Assembly: GCA_001972305.1 (NCBI GenBank)
Contig: BDDD01001659.1
Span: 124,001 to 188,000 of the forward strand
Length of the DNA stretch: 64,000 nt
Direction of reading: 5' to 3'
Source: Cephalotus follicularis
Taxonomy: Eukaryota; Streptophyta; Magnoliopsida; Oxalidales; Cephalotaceae
Within the stretch, counting starts at the first letter, position 1. Each line of letters begins with the position of its first letter. Both the position numbers and the translations under genes were made by a program. The notes beneath the pieces were generated by a model. That model did no database searches. It saw only the letters and a list, made by a program, of their open reading frames with translations, and was not told where the DNA came from. This document shows positions 24,267-35,942 of the stretch, one piece after another.

Positions 24267-24844
24267 TGATATGGCAAAATTTCGTTTTTAAGCATAAAGA
24301 CACGCGCCTCCAGGAAATGACGACATATATCATTCCAGGGTCTGGACACGTGGCCTGGCACCATATCCAAAAGGGAAGAGGCCACAAAATCCATGGACGT
24401 GCACGCCACCATATCAAATAGGGAAAAGGCCACCAAATCCGAAGACGTGTACGCCACCATATCAAAAGGGGAAAAGACCACCAAATCCGATGGAGATCAG
24501 GGGAAATGCCTGGACTCCTAGGGCATTTTCCTTATGGGCAACCATCAACTCATGATTGGACGCTCAACAGTTACATTGGAGGTTTATAAATACTAAATCA
24601 AACGACTTCAACGAAGTCAGCCATTTTAGCACTCTAAAGAACCTAGCTATCTCTGTGCAATTACTAACTAGAGCGTCGGAGTGTCCCCGGGAGAACAACC
24701 TCCTGGACCTTCAACCTTTGTGCTATTATTGTGCAGGGATCATCAACCACAAACGACCTTTCTCGGAAAAATTCCAGCGTTTTCCTAATCAAATCAAGCC
24801 CTTACACGTGGGGTACTATTGAGGGAAAGTTTTCTGCATCAACA
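24267..24844 (+). repeat. 5' LTR of element 2
   Basis: 578 bases. It contains imperfect tandem copies of a 45-50 base unit built on ACGTG(C/T)ACGCCACCATATC (about 24390-24490), a TATA-like TTTATAAATACT near 24582, and the conserved block GAGCGTCGGAGTGTCCCCGG at 24671. The primer-binding-like TGGCGCCGTCTGTGGGAA follows at 24847. Confidence 0.88.
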
Positions 24845-24889
24845 GTTGGCGCCGTCTGTGGGAAACGCATCAAAAAGCCATCAAGAATC

Positions 24890-26557
24890 ATGCCTCCGAG
24901 AAAGAACAACAACAACCAGTTTGGAGCCACAAGCAGCCAACAACAGGAGGTCCCACCTCCTCTCCCTGAGGTCGGCCAAGTTGTGGCCCAAGAACAAGCT
25001 CCTGTCACTAGGGAGCAGTTCAATCAACTAATCCAAGGGGTGGAGCGCCTCACCGATTTGTTGGTCACTAGTTTGGCCAACCAACAACATGTCGGACCTG
25101 ACCCGCCGGTGGTCCGAGGAGGTTCTGGTCCTAGCAGGCCAGTGGTGGAGATGGGGCACCCCTGAGGTACCAGGCGAAACCCGCTGAGGGGAGAAGGACT
25201 TCCTCCAAGGCGGTCAGGGGATAATATTCCCCTGGGGAGGAGACCTGGGATCCATGGATTTCAGAGGGCAGAGTCTTCAACTGCCCGGGATCAGCCCAAT
25301 GATCCCTGACCAGAGCACTCCAGGCGTCAGGCAATGGAGGTAGATCCCCAAGGGGAAGCCAGGGGGGCAAAAGAGGCACAAGTGCTCTCCAACGCTCCGC
25401 GCGGAACTGGAATGGTGCGGGGAAGCAGGATTGACCGCCCGACCACATTGGCTGGGGAATCGCATGTTTCTAGCAGGGCTAGGAACATCGAGGATGTGGT
25501 GCAAGCAATGAACAGAAGGCTTGCCGAGGTGGAGAGAAGGCTCCAAGGATCCGAGAAGCCAAGGGGGTATCTGTCAGAGGTGCGCAACCTTAGTGCCCAC
25601 CCCTTCACATCCAACATCATGACGAAGCGTCTCCCCAACGGATTATGGCTCCCCAGCCTTGACAAGTATGACGGGTCTACGGACCCCATCTAACATGTGC
25701 GCACCTACATTCAAACCATGTTGGTGCACCAGGCCTCAGACGCCACAGTTTGTCGAGGGTTCCCGGCAACATTGACTAGAGCTGCCCAGTGGTGGTTCTC
25801 AACCCTGGCTCAGAGGTCAGTGAAGGACTTCGACCAGCTTACGGAGCTTTTCGTCACCAAATTCCTCAACAGCACCACGCAGAGGAGGAACTCTACCCAT
25901 CTGATCAACGTGGTGCAGAGGAGAGATGAATTGTTGAGAGACTACCTCACCATGTTCAATAGGGAGTCACTCACAGTGAAAGACTTGGAACCTTCCTTTA
26001 CCATGGCAGGATTAAAAAGTGGGCTAAGGAACAACTCGTCCTTCACCTTCTCTCTTCTGAAGAAACCTGCGGTGGATATGGCAGACTTGCTGAGCAGAGC
26101 AGAAAAATACGTCAACGCCGAGGAGGAGATGGCGGCCAAGAAACAGAAAACACCCTGGTCGGGCCATCAGGAGGAGAGAGGAGAGCATTCACAAAATGCT
26201 CCTAGGAACAAGGAGAAAAGGAAGGAGAGGTCAGACCTGCCAAAGGACGACCTAAGACACAAGCTCTCCAGGAGGGATGATTCACCCATGAGAGGGGAGC
26301 CTGTCCCATCCTACAACAACTTTGCCCCCCTCCTGGACACACGCACCAGAATACTTGCTATGGAGAAGGACAAGGTCCCCATCCAGTGGCCCGAGAAGAT
26401 AAGGTCCCCAGCAGAGAAGAGGGACACAGAAAAATACTGCAGGTATCATCATGACCACGGACATGATACCGAGGAATACAGGCAGTTGAAGAATCAGATC
26501 GAGGACGTGATTCGAAAGGGGCACATACACAAGTATGTGGACAGAGATGCTCCCTAG
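24890..26557 (+). pseudogene. gag: Element 2 gag (interrupted)
   Basis: Starts MPPRKNNNNQ at 24890. A stop falls at about 25163, the frame resumes at 25334, and another stop (TAA at 25691) interrupts the gag core right after KYDGSTDPI. From 25697 to 26557 the capsid and zinc-knuckle-like parts are open for 286 residues (WWFSTLAQRSVKDFDQL, DYLTMFNRESL, YCRYHHDHGHDTEEY). The last knuckle Cys is Tyr here. The gag is close to that of element 1. Confidence 0.8.
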
Positions 26558-26739
26558 GGAAGAGGCTCCTCGGCAACAAGCGGAGCAGTAACAGCAACCC
26601 AGAGGTGTCATCCACACCATCTCTGGGGGGGTCGCGTCTGGTGGCAACCACAAGAATGCTAGGAAAGCCTATGGGAGGTAGTCCCTTGCTGTGCAATAGG
26701 TTTATCTCAGCAAAAGGCTGAGGGCCGGTGGAAAAGAGG

Positions 26740-27256
26740 AGGTTATATCATTCTCGGAGGTGGACTACGAGGGAGTGCGTCTCCCTCATGATGACCCAGT
26801 GGTGGTAACCCTTCTAGTGGAGCTTTTCACCATGAAGAGGATTCTCATTGATAGCGGGAGCTCGGCCGATATCCTGTACAAACATGCATTTGATCAGCTG
26901 AGGATACCTACCGACCAGCTAAAACCCGTGAAGACCCCACTGGTTGGCTTTGCAGGGGATATGGTCCATCCTCTCGGATCCATCAGCCTGTCCGTGGTTG
27001 CAGGCACGACTCCACACCAGACCCAGGTGTAGATGACGTTCCTGGTGGTTGATACACCAAGCCCATACAATGCAATAATCGGGCGACCAGGGCTCAACCT
27101 AATGGAGACGATAGTGTCCACGAGACACTTATTGATGAAGTTCCCTACAAGGTTTGGCGTGGGGGAAGCCAGAGGAGACCAACAGGTAGCAAGGCAGTGT
27201 TACAAAACTGCCATCATGGATAAAGGGAAGGACAAAGTACTTCCCATAGTAAGCAT
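26740..27256 (+). pseudogene. Element 2 protease remnant
   Basis: Contains ILIDSGSSADILYKHAFDQL near 26840, the aspartic protease active-site loop, then [17 protein letters not shown]. An in-frame TAG at about 27030 interrupts it. Homology to element 1 stops at about 27256, exactly where the deletion of RT through integrase begins. Confidence 0.75.
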
Positions 27257-27419
27257 TTGAGAAAACACTATCAGTGACTTGGTGTAAGTTGTACAAATTC
27301 AAGATAGCAATAAAGTTGAATCTTTTTCAAAATACTTATTCAAGATCATAGTTCCAAGTTTACAAGGGACCGGAGGACCAATGTTCATGTCCTTAAATCT
27401 CTGAACAGCAGCCGATCAA

Positions 27420-28290
27420 CTCCCTCAAGTCACAAAAAGCCTCCCCCAGGGGAGCACCAGAAATCCTCCCCCAGGGGAGCACCAAAAAGTCCCCCCAGGG
27501 GGCATTACAAAAAGACCCCCCAGGGGGCAAACCGAAAAAGTAGCGCAAAGCAAGGAACAACTACCCGAGGTCCTCCAAACGCTCGACTTACACTAAGGAG
27601 ATGGAAAGGAACTCAAGGGGTCCACCAGGGCTCACCTGACAAAACATCTTCAGGGACCGAGCTGGTCCGAGGTCGGGATGACGGGCAAAACTAAGGAAAA
27701 CTTCTTACTCTCCCTTAACGCCTGCGGGCATACCCGGGGAGCACAAAGAGACCCCCCAGGGGGCATTACAAAAAAACCCCACATGGGGCACACCAAAAGA
27801 CCCCCTAGGGGGCATTCCAAAATACCCCCTAAGGGGCATTTCAACAAAGCCTCCTCCAGGGGAGCATTCTACAAAGCCTCCTTCAGGGGAGCGTTCAACA
27901 AAGCCTCCTCTAGGGGAGCATTCAACAAAGCCTCCTCCAAGGGAGCACGCAAAGACCTCCTCTAGGGGAGCATTCAACAAAGCATCCTCCAGGGGAGCAT
28001 TCAACAAATCCTTCTCCAAGGGAGCACTTAAAAGCCTCCTCCAGGGGAGCATTCAACAAAGCCTCATCCAGTGGAGCACTTAAAGACTCCTCAAGGGGAG
28101 CACCCAACAAAGCCTCCTCCAGGGGAGCATTCAACAAAGCCTCCTCCAAAGGAGCACGCAGAGACCTCCTCCAGGGGAGCCTTCAACAAAGCCTCCTCCA
28201 GGGGAACATTCAACAAAGCCTCCTCCAGGGGAGCACTTAAAGACTCCTCCAGGGGAGCACCCAACAAAGCCATTCCCAAGAGAAGGGCAA
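27420..28290. repeat. Large tandem array, unit about 27 bp, in the 3' region of element 2
   Basis: Some 25 imperfect copies of units such as CCTCCTCCAGGGGAGCATTC, many followed by AACAAAG. The dominant period of 27 is a multiple of three, so long repetitive frames stay open on both strands (minus-strand peptide repeat LLNAPLEEA). These are not taken as genes. Part of the array (27470-27850) has a second unit, ACCCCCCAGGGGGCATTACA. Confidence 0.8.
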
Positions 28291-28379
28291 GAGGAACTCC
28301 CACGAGGAGGACCAGAGGATACTCCCAAGAGAATCTCCAGCAAACATATTTTCGAACCATAGGGAAGGGAGCCCAACGC

Positions 28380-28640
28380 ATGGATCCCCGACGCCTTCCT
28401 TCCTCAGCACCATGGACGTCATGTAGGCCACAGGAAAGGAAGCCCAGCGCCTTGGATCCCCGGTGCCTTCCTTCCTCAGCACCATGGACCCCAGCACGGC
28501 ACCTCCGGCATAGGACCCCAGAACGGCACCTCCGGCATAGCATCCCAGCACGGCTCCTCTAGCATAACCAGCTCGGGCACATGGCTCCCCAGGGATTGTC
28601 GAAGAGCTCGGCACCATGGCAGCTCGGGCATTGGACAGTG
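28380..28640 (+). repeat. CTCGGGC / CCGGCATAG module in element 2
   Basis: Starts with two copies of a roughly 60-base segment (CGCCTTCCTTCCTCAGCACC and CTTGGATCCCCGGTGCCTTC versions). It continues with CGGCACCTCCGGCATAG repeats and then CTCGGGCACATGGCTCCCCA. The last part matches 4500-4640 in the long solo LTR. Confidence 0.55.
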
Positions 28641-28799
28641 GAGCTCGGGTGTTGAGCTCGGGCATGGCTGGGAAACTCAATATCGTACCTCGGGTGCAAA
28701 AGGCCGGGGATGAAATGCTTATGTTTTGTGCGTATGATTGCATAAGGGCTCTTACTCATGCTCAGTGTATGGGTGGCGGCATCAGTGCATGGGTGGCGG

Positions 28800-28970
28800 C
28801 AGACCCCCCAGGGGGCAAATTAAAAAGACCCCCCAGGGGGCAAATCAAAAAGCCTCCCCAGGGAGCAATCAAAAAGACCCCCCAAGGGGCAAATCAAAAA
28901 GCCTCCCCAGGGAACAATAAAAAAGACCCCCCAGGGGGCAAATAAAAAAAGACCCCCCAAGGAGCACACT
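28800..28970 (+). repeat. Second tandem array in element 2
   Basis: About seven copies of a 24-26 base unit, ACCCCCCAGGGGGCAAAT followed by an A-rich spacer, each with a CCCC...GGGG palindromic core. Confidence 0.75.
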
Positions 28971-29530
28971 CTGGTCGGCAACACCATGAAAACTTGTTCG
29001 ACCAGACCTAAAATCATGTATTGAGAGGCGAATCCATGGGAACTCGCAACGATCAAGTTCGTTGTACTGAGCACTTTGAAACAAGTGTCCCTACGATGAC
29101 TGAAAGCTCAGACGACCTGGTTCACAACATGATGAACCAGACGATATCCTGCTCGGCAAACCCATAGAAACTTGCCCGAGCAAGCCAAAAACTTAGTCTA
29201 CGAACACAACAGAACTCGTAAAGACTAAATCTCTTTACCTAAATGCCTTTGAAATCAGGTTTCCTAAGGGGACTACAAAGCTTAGGTGATTTGTCCTAAG
29301 GGAATGACGAATGCCCGAGAAGAGCTCAAACACATCGTACAACTCAAACAGAGCCCGAGGTCAAAAAGGATGGTATTTCATGAGTACGTGATGACTTTTC
29401 AAAACCTACTTCTCCTCTTCCCCTGGTCAGCCCAGGTTCGACCCTTCAATGGAGTTCTGCCTGGGTAATAACTCTCAACTCTGCTCCTCCTCCTCTGGCA
29501 AGGCCAGAGAAGAAGGATCATGGGGGCATA

Positions 29531-30111
29531 TGATATGGCAAAATTCCTTTTTTTAAGCATAAGGACACGCGCCTTCATGAAAGAACGACAAATGTCATTC
29601 CAGGGCCTGGGCACATGGCCTGACACCATATCCAAAAAGGAAAAGGCTATCAAATCCATAGACGTGCACGCCACCACATCAAAGAGGGAAAAGACTACCA
29701 AATCCGAAGACGTGTACGCCACCATATCAAAAGGGGAAAAGGCCACCAAATCCGGTAGAGATCAGGGGAAATGTCTGGACTCCTGGGGCATTTTCCTTAG
29801 GGGCAACCATCAACTCTTGATTGGACGCTCAACAGTTACATTGGAGGTCTATAAATACTAAATCAAACGACTTCAACGAGGTCAGCCATTTTAGCACTCT
29901 AAAAAACCTAGCTTTCTCTGTGCAATTACTAACTAGAACGTCGGAGTGTCCCCGGGAGAACAACCTCCTGGACTTTCAACCTTTGTACTCTTATTGTGCA
30001 GGGATCATCAACCACAAACGACCTTTTTTGGACAAATTCCAGCGTTTTTCCCTAAACAAACCAAGCCTTTACACGTGGGGTATTGTTGAGGAAAAATTTT
30101 CTGCATCAACA
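29531..30111 (+). repeat. 3' LTR of element 2
   Basis: 581 bases. It is preceded by the purine tract AAGGATCATGGGGGCATA and followed by the GTTTA duplication. By eye it is several percent diverged from the 5' LTR. Confidence 0.88.
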
Positions 30112-30116
30112 GTTTA

Positions 30117-31773
30117 GAATCATAGTATTTGAAAATAAAGAGTCATAGTGAATTATATTCAATTTTTGTACATATGATATTTTTCAATAATGTGAAATCA
30201 TATATTAGAATCACCATATAACCAAAGGCCCAATTCATCAAGTGATCGGGTGAAGGTACGAATATCTTAAGGTTTTAGGACGTAATCATAAAGTGATTGA
30301 GTTTTTAACTAATTCACTTGTTATAATTAAAAAAAAACTTTAAATCGAATATCCATACTCCAATACATTGGAAGAACATGAAAGTGAGCAAATCAACTTA
30401 CCATTGGCATTAAAAGGCTCTCATAATTTACCTCCAAAGTAGGTCAAATATACTTCTAAAACTCTCTCTCAAAGTAAGACAAGGAGGATATAAAATGGTG
30501 TAATAAAGAAAAGAAACGTTCATCTAGTACCAATTAAATTAGTACTATTTTAATCTACATATATCGGTCCGTTTCTTTACCAAAGCTTTGGTTTCGTACA
30601 TGAACCCTCTTATTTGACTTATGGCCTATATGGTTATAATTTTACATTCTTTTTACAATACATAAAATTAGAAAGGTAGATAGGCTTCACTTTCAATATA
30701 GACATCTAAACAACAACAAAAAAAAAAAAAAAAAGTGATAATTTGGTAAAAACTCAAATTCTAAACCTCAAGAAAACGGTCGAGAGTCAACAACTTTAAT
30801 CAACACGTGTTTGACAATTTCATGTATTTATGTACTGACCATATATCAAACATGTTTAACACAATATATATATATATATATTAAAGAAAGGCAGCCCCCT
30901 CAACGATTGATTATGGCACACGTCTTTTGTATTGCATTTTTTTCCCCTTTGCATTTTAATTGACTGCAAAAAAAAAAAAAAAAAGAGAGGTTTTCCCATA
31001 TGTCATATAGTGCAACAATAGATATATACGATGTCTTCGTCCATAATTAGAATAGGTTTCAACGAAGAAGACATCTAGTGATTAATAACTCTACTTTTGT
31101 TTATGTTAGTGACTAAACTGTGTTATGAAAATTTTCTATTATTAACGAGAATTAAGTGCTTATAAAAACAGCAATAACATTTTGACATCTTAGTTATAAT
31201 AGTATAATAATTATGATTTATAACATTACTATTAATTTAAAGTTGAACGAAATCTCTTCTCAAAGTTGTTTCTATATGCACAACAACGCTCAACTTCTAC
31301 ATGCTATATGCTTCCAATGCTACTCAGGCGTCTAAATCTAATTACATTTTTGAATAAAAATTAGTTTATTGGATAACCACCCACTAGGATGTGAGATAAA
31401 GCTAACTATGCAACTTGGGAATAACCAAGAAGGTGTTCATTAATCATTACCATGAGTCACAATCTCATAAGCATGTTGTCATCATGATAAACAATCTCAT
31501 GGGTATATCGTATCGATCTCTTTAACAAATATCTATTGTATACTTTGGAAACGATATCTAAGGCCATAATTTTCATCTAAATCTTTATTAAAGGCCGTGC
31601 GGATCTTTTAGTATTAAAATGTTATATGTTGGTTGGTTTATTCTATTTCAGGGATTTCTTACGGTGTAAATAGATTACTTATACTTACCATTTGTCAACT
31701 TTTTTTTTTTTGGTGCTCTTTTTCTTCACTATTATGTTCAAGTGGTTTTAAAAAAATAAGTTTAATTATTATT
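30117..31773. other. AT-rich intergenic DNA
   Basis: No gene is recognised. It contains poly-A runs near 30720 and 30966, a short (TA)n run near 30866, and a T-run near 31698. Confidence 0.55.
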
Positions 31774-31778
31774 ATTAT

Positions 31779-32354
31779 TGTTGATGCAAAAATCATTCAA
31801 TAGTACCTCACGTGTAATGATTTGATTTGTTTAGAGAAACGTTAGAATCAATCCTAGAAAGAGTGTTTGGTGGTTGATGATCCCTGCACAAGTAAAAGAC
31901 AATGGTAAAAGGTCCAGGAGGTTGCTCTCCCAATGACACTCCGACGCTCTAGTTAGTAATTGCACATAAAATATTAGGTTCTTTTGAGTGCTAAAGTGGC
32001 TGACCTCGTTAAAATTGTTTGATTTAGTATTTATAGACCTCCAATGTAACTGTTGAGCGTCCAATCAGGAGTTGATGGTTGCTCCTAAAAAAAATACCTC
32101 AGGAGTCCAGGCATTTCACATGATCTCTGTCAGATTTAGTGGCATTTTCCCTTTTTGATGTGGTGGCGTGCACGTCTTTGGATTTGGTGGCCTTCTCCCT
32201 TTTAGATGTGATGACGTGCATGTTTTCGGATTTGGTGGCCTTTTCTCTTTTTGGTGTGGTGGCAGTCTACGTACCCAGGTCCTGAAATGATATCTATCGT
32301 TCTTTTCTGGAGGTACGTGTCTTTATGTTTAAAAAAATGAATTTTCTCGTATCA
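31779..32354 (-). mobile_element. Solo LTR of the element 2 family
   Basis: On the minus strand it starts TGATACGAGAAAATTC and ends TTTTTGCATCAACA, and its sequence matches the LTRs of element 2 throughout, including the ACGTGCACGCCACCA repeats. The flanking 5-mers are both ATTAT (31774-31778 and 32355-32359). The insertion is in an (ATT)n microsatellite, so the duplication is less informative than usual. No internal region remains. Confidence 0.85.
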
Positions 32355-32671
32355 ATTATTATTATTATTATTATTGTTGTTGTTGTTGTTGTTGTTTCGA
32401 TTTTGTGTATAGCACTTATTAAAAAAAATTGTAGTTGACCGCAAATGACAGATCCACTAAATTGAGTCAAGAAGGGCAAAAGATACTAATATAAATTATT
32501 ATTAAAATTTCTAATAACATAAAGACATAATTGAAAAAAACAATTATCACTAGTTTAATATATTTTTTTCTATGCAAAGATATTTTGTTATATTTCATTA
32601 TGCAATCCTATGAGTTGTTTTGTAATCTTATTTGGGTTGAAATCATAAAGATATTTACAACTAAAAGCATA

Positions 32672-32706
<35 letters not shown>

Positions 32707-32731
32707 ATATATATATATATAAGTGATAAAG
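32355..32731. other. Microsatellite-rich intergenic DNA
   Basis: Holds (ATT)n then (GTT)n at about 32355-32396, and (TC)n followed by (TATC)n and (TA)n at about 32671-32720. No gene is visible. Confidence 0.7.
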
Positions 32732-32736
32732 TTTAT

Positions 32737-33636
32737 TGATGGAGAAAAAATATGTTTATAATAACAAGGACACGTGTCCACTTCAGACTTGACCAACTGT
32801 CCATGGGGGATTAGAGGCTTATCAGCAAGTCGTGCCGAGGAGCACGCTCATGGCAAAGATGGCCATCTCGGACCAATAGCCGAGGATCATAACTTTTCGA
32901 AGACAACACTCTGAGACCACAAGTCCGAGAACACTCCTCGGACTCAAAGGAAAAAGACCATATTCATGGTGCGATGGCCGAGGACGCCCTCGGCCCAAAG
33001 TATTTATCGGGTGGAGAACAAGGGATACGGTCTCCTGTACACAGAAGCTAAGGATCTCTTCCTCGGACGAACTCACACATTGTTCCATCCTCGGAACCAC
33101 AGCAGAGACTTACTTTCCCCTGTAGACACATCACAACCAATATTATCCTATAAAGGAGGACCTCAACCTTATCTATAGGATAAGGGGAAAATCATTACCA
33201 GATTCCAAGGGATCTGCACTCATCCAAACACAGAGATAGAGTCCAAATCAACCACCACAACAAAGGAAAGTAGCTACATTACAGGCGGAGATAAGGGAAT
33301 GTCCGAGATTCTCGGCACTTCCTAGGGGATAACGATCAAATCCGATTTACACGCTTAATCAGCTACCAAAATCCACTATAAATACAAGTTCAACATACTG
33401 AACAAAGGTCAGCAATTTTTACATTCAAGAGAGTACAATATTTCATCGGCACATGACTAACTTGAGCATCGGAGTGTCCCCGGGAGAACAACCTCCTGGG
33501 CCTTCACCATTGTTGTTACTTGTGCAGGTGTCCGAGATCAAATTCTTCCTTCAAGGCATCAGTGACAAGCGTTTCTCTTAACAAATCAAAGTCCTCCACG
33601 TAGGATACTGTTGAGAGAAGGATTTCTGTATCAACA
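32737..33636 (+). repeat. 5' LTR of element 3
   Basis: 900 bases. It has a TATA-like CTATAAATACAAG near 33379 and the conserved block GAGCATCGGAGTGTCCCCGG at 33464. The primer-binding-like TGGCGCCGTCTGTGGGAA follows at 33639. Confidence 0.9.
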
Positions 33637-33681
33637 GTTGGCGCCGTCTGTGGGAAGCGCTACAAAAAGTCATCAGCAACC

Positions 33682-34272
33682 ATGCCTCCAAGGAAGAACA
33701 CCCATGTCGGAGCCACTTGTAGCCGACAAGAAGAAGAGGTTGCACCTCCTCCACCAGAAGCCGTCCAAATAGCGGCCCAAGATCCAGCTCCCGTTACAGG
33801 GGAGCAACTTAATCAATTCCTCCAAGGATTGGAGCGCGTCGCAGATCAGTTGGTCACAACTTTAGCCAACCAACAACAGCAAGCAGGGCCCGCTCAGCCA
33901 GTGGTCCGAGGAGTATCTGGCCCCCAGAGGCCAGAGGTGGAGACAAGGCACCCACGAGGTGCCAGGCGAAACCCGCCGAGGGGAGATGAACTTCCCCTCG
34001 GGCGGTCAGGGAACAATAATCCCCTGGGAAGGAGGCCTGAGATCAACGCATCTCATAGAGAAGAGTCCTCGACTGCAAGGGATCATCCCAACGATCCCAG
34101 GAGAGGACGTCCTCAGCACCAGCCTATGGATGTGGATCCTCGGCAGCAGGAGAGAGGAGAAGAGGAGGCGCAAGTGCGCTCTAACGCTCCACGTAGAGCT
34201 GGTACCGCCCGAGGGAGTAGGGCTAAACTCTCAAAGGTGAAGGGTCCTACGTGGACCATCAAAATCGTGTGA
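33682..34272 (+). pseudogene. gag: Element 3 gag N-terminal remnant
   Basis: Starts MPPRKNTHVGATCSRQ and follows the gag N-terminus of elements 1 and 2 (APVTGEQLNQFLQGLERV, then QPVVRGVSGPQRP). After about residue 180 the similarity stops and the frame runs into untranslated sequence. The capsid domain and zinc knuckle are absent, so no functional gag is expected. Confidence 0.75.
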
Positions 34273-34956
34273 CCTCGCCCACCAAAGGTTAGTGATTTTT
34301 GCTAAGTTAAAAGTTCTAAGGAACTATCAGTATACATACACACTCAAAGCTCGAACATGCATTGAGTTGATTACGTCCGAGAAAGCAAGGGCCTGTTCTT
34401 TTTTACTCAAGCCCTTTTTGAAGTTATTTGCTTACTTATGCAAGAAATCAGAGGTCACAACAAGAATAAAATTCCCAAGGGAATCATCAATATTTATATA
34501 CTTTGTTCAAGTATCCCAGTATTCCGAGAAGACGAAATCCGAGGAGACAGGGTTCTTTTCATTTACATTTTTGAGTTACTTGAGTTCTGTTGAAGTTAAG
34601 TGTTCATTTAGGACAGAAGTCTGAGATTACTTTGAAGACAAAAAATTCCTAAGGGAGTTGTCAATCGAAGATCAAGTTCGAGAAGGCAAAGCCTCCTTTG
34701 CTTATATTTCTGTTAAAAGTTACTTAAGTTCTTTTCAAGATTAAGAGTTCACTTATGTGTGAAGTCCGAGATTACTGTGAAGACAAAAATTCCTAAGGGA
34801 ATTGTTAACAAGTTCAAGCATGCAAAGATCAACCACAACACTTAGTGAAAAAATTTAAATGCGAAGACAGAGGATAAGAAAGGAAATTTTTCATTAATGT
34901 TGAAAAAGATTACAAGAAGGAAGAAGCCAAAGGCTATTACAAGATAACAATAAGAA

Positions 34957-35352
34957 ACTAAGCCTGAGGAGCCCCTTCATGCTCTGAAGGAGGATCATCG
35001 CCAGGAGGAGGAGGAAGAAAGAAGGCTTCAGTTGACGGCAGAGGAGGATAACCAACACCAGCAAAGATGTAATCTGGAGTTGAGGAAGGAGCAAGAGTAG
35101 TAGAGTCCACCACAGGATCCGAGGAAGTAGTGCCAAGATTCTCGCCAAGAACGACTACTTCTGGAGAAGTAGGAGTGGTCGCAGAGGATTGGCCTCTGCC
35201 GTGGGTGCATCAGGGACACCCACAGCAGCCCCTAAGCTACCTTCTACATCACTAGGCCTCTCAACAGGGGGAAGCACCATAGCCAGAGGCGCAATGGACA
35301 GGGGGGAAGGAGAAGAAGAAGCAGATCCAGAAGATAGCTCTTGGTTATCCAT
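34957..35352 (-). pseudogene. Antisense ORF remnant of element 3
   Basis: On the minus strand it starts MDNQELSSGSASSSPSP at 35352 and runs Ser/Pro-rich to a stop near 35155. In another frame it continues as a Pro-rich acidic tail (EAFFLPPPPGDDPPSEHEG) to a stop at about 34957. The tail resembles the C-terminus of the antisense ORF in element 1. The central domain is absent. Confidence 0.5.
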
Positions 35353-35942
35353 TAAAAGAAGAAGAAAACGGTGTAGGAAAGCACAAAGTGGTAGGAACTT
35401 ACCAAAAATTGTGAGTTGAAGAAGAAAAGAAACTGGAGATACTGCAAATTCGACTGGCTCTGGAGAAAGAGTATTGTGAGTTCGTAAGATTGAAGAATCG
35501 AAAGTTGTATTGTGTGAAGAACCAAGGCTTTTATAGGCCCCTTCCTCGGATCCTAGCCATCCACCTCACATTAGATCCAACGGTGGGAAGTCTGACCGTC
35601 AAATCAAGCGCGGGAAACGAAAAGGCAGAGGCGGGAATTGCGCTGTGCATGCCATGTGTCAAGCGTACTCAATACGCAACTTTAATGATAAACATAACGG
35701 TTCAATGCTCAAGGTCACTTAATGACAAAGAAGGCAGACCAAAGGTCAAGTGATGGTTCTCGGCTTAAGCAGATTACGTTATGCGTCAGAGGAGCCACAA
35801 AGGCGATGCTCTCATCCTCAGCCCATTTGTATTAACAAGAACTACCAAGAATTATTGCATAGGAGGCTTGCCTGGGCCATGGCTCTCAATTCTGGTCCTC
35901 CTCCTCTGACCAAGCTCAGAGAACAAGGACCAGGGGGGCATA

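Larger units (their letters stand above)
24267..30111 (+). mobile_element. Ty3/gypsy Tat-type element with deleted pol, 5.8 kb (element 2)
   Basis: LTRs at 24267-24844 and 29531-30111 start TGATATGGCAAAATT and end CATCAACA. Both flanks carry the perfect duplication GTTTA (24262-24266 and 30112-30116). Inside are gag, a protease region that ends at about 27256, then a jump straight to the post-integrase untranslated region. RT, both RNase H domains and integrase are gone, so it needs proteins in trans. The 3' region holds large tandem-repeat arrays, and the antisense ORF is also missing. Confidence 0.9.

Noticed and set aside
27678-28562. Long open frames with repeated peptides in element 2
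   Set aside because: A 27-bp repeat period keeps all frames open on both strands; no start context or known domain.
15776-28970. CRISPR-like arrays of short repeats with spacers
   Set aside because: The repeats are contiguous and variable, with no constant repeat or unique spacers, and they lie in the 3' regions of plant retrotransposons.
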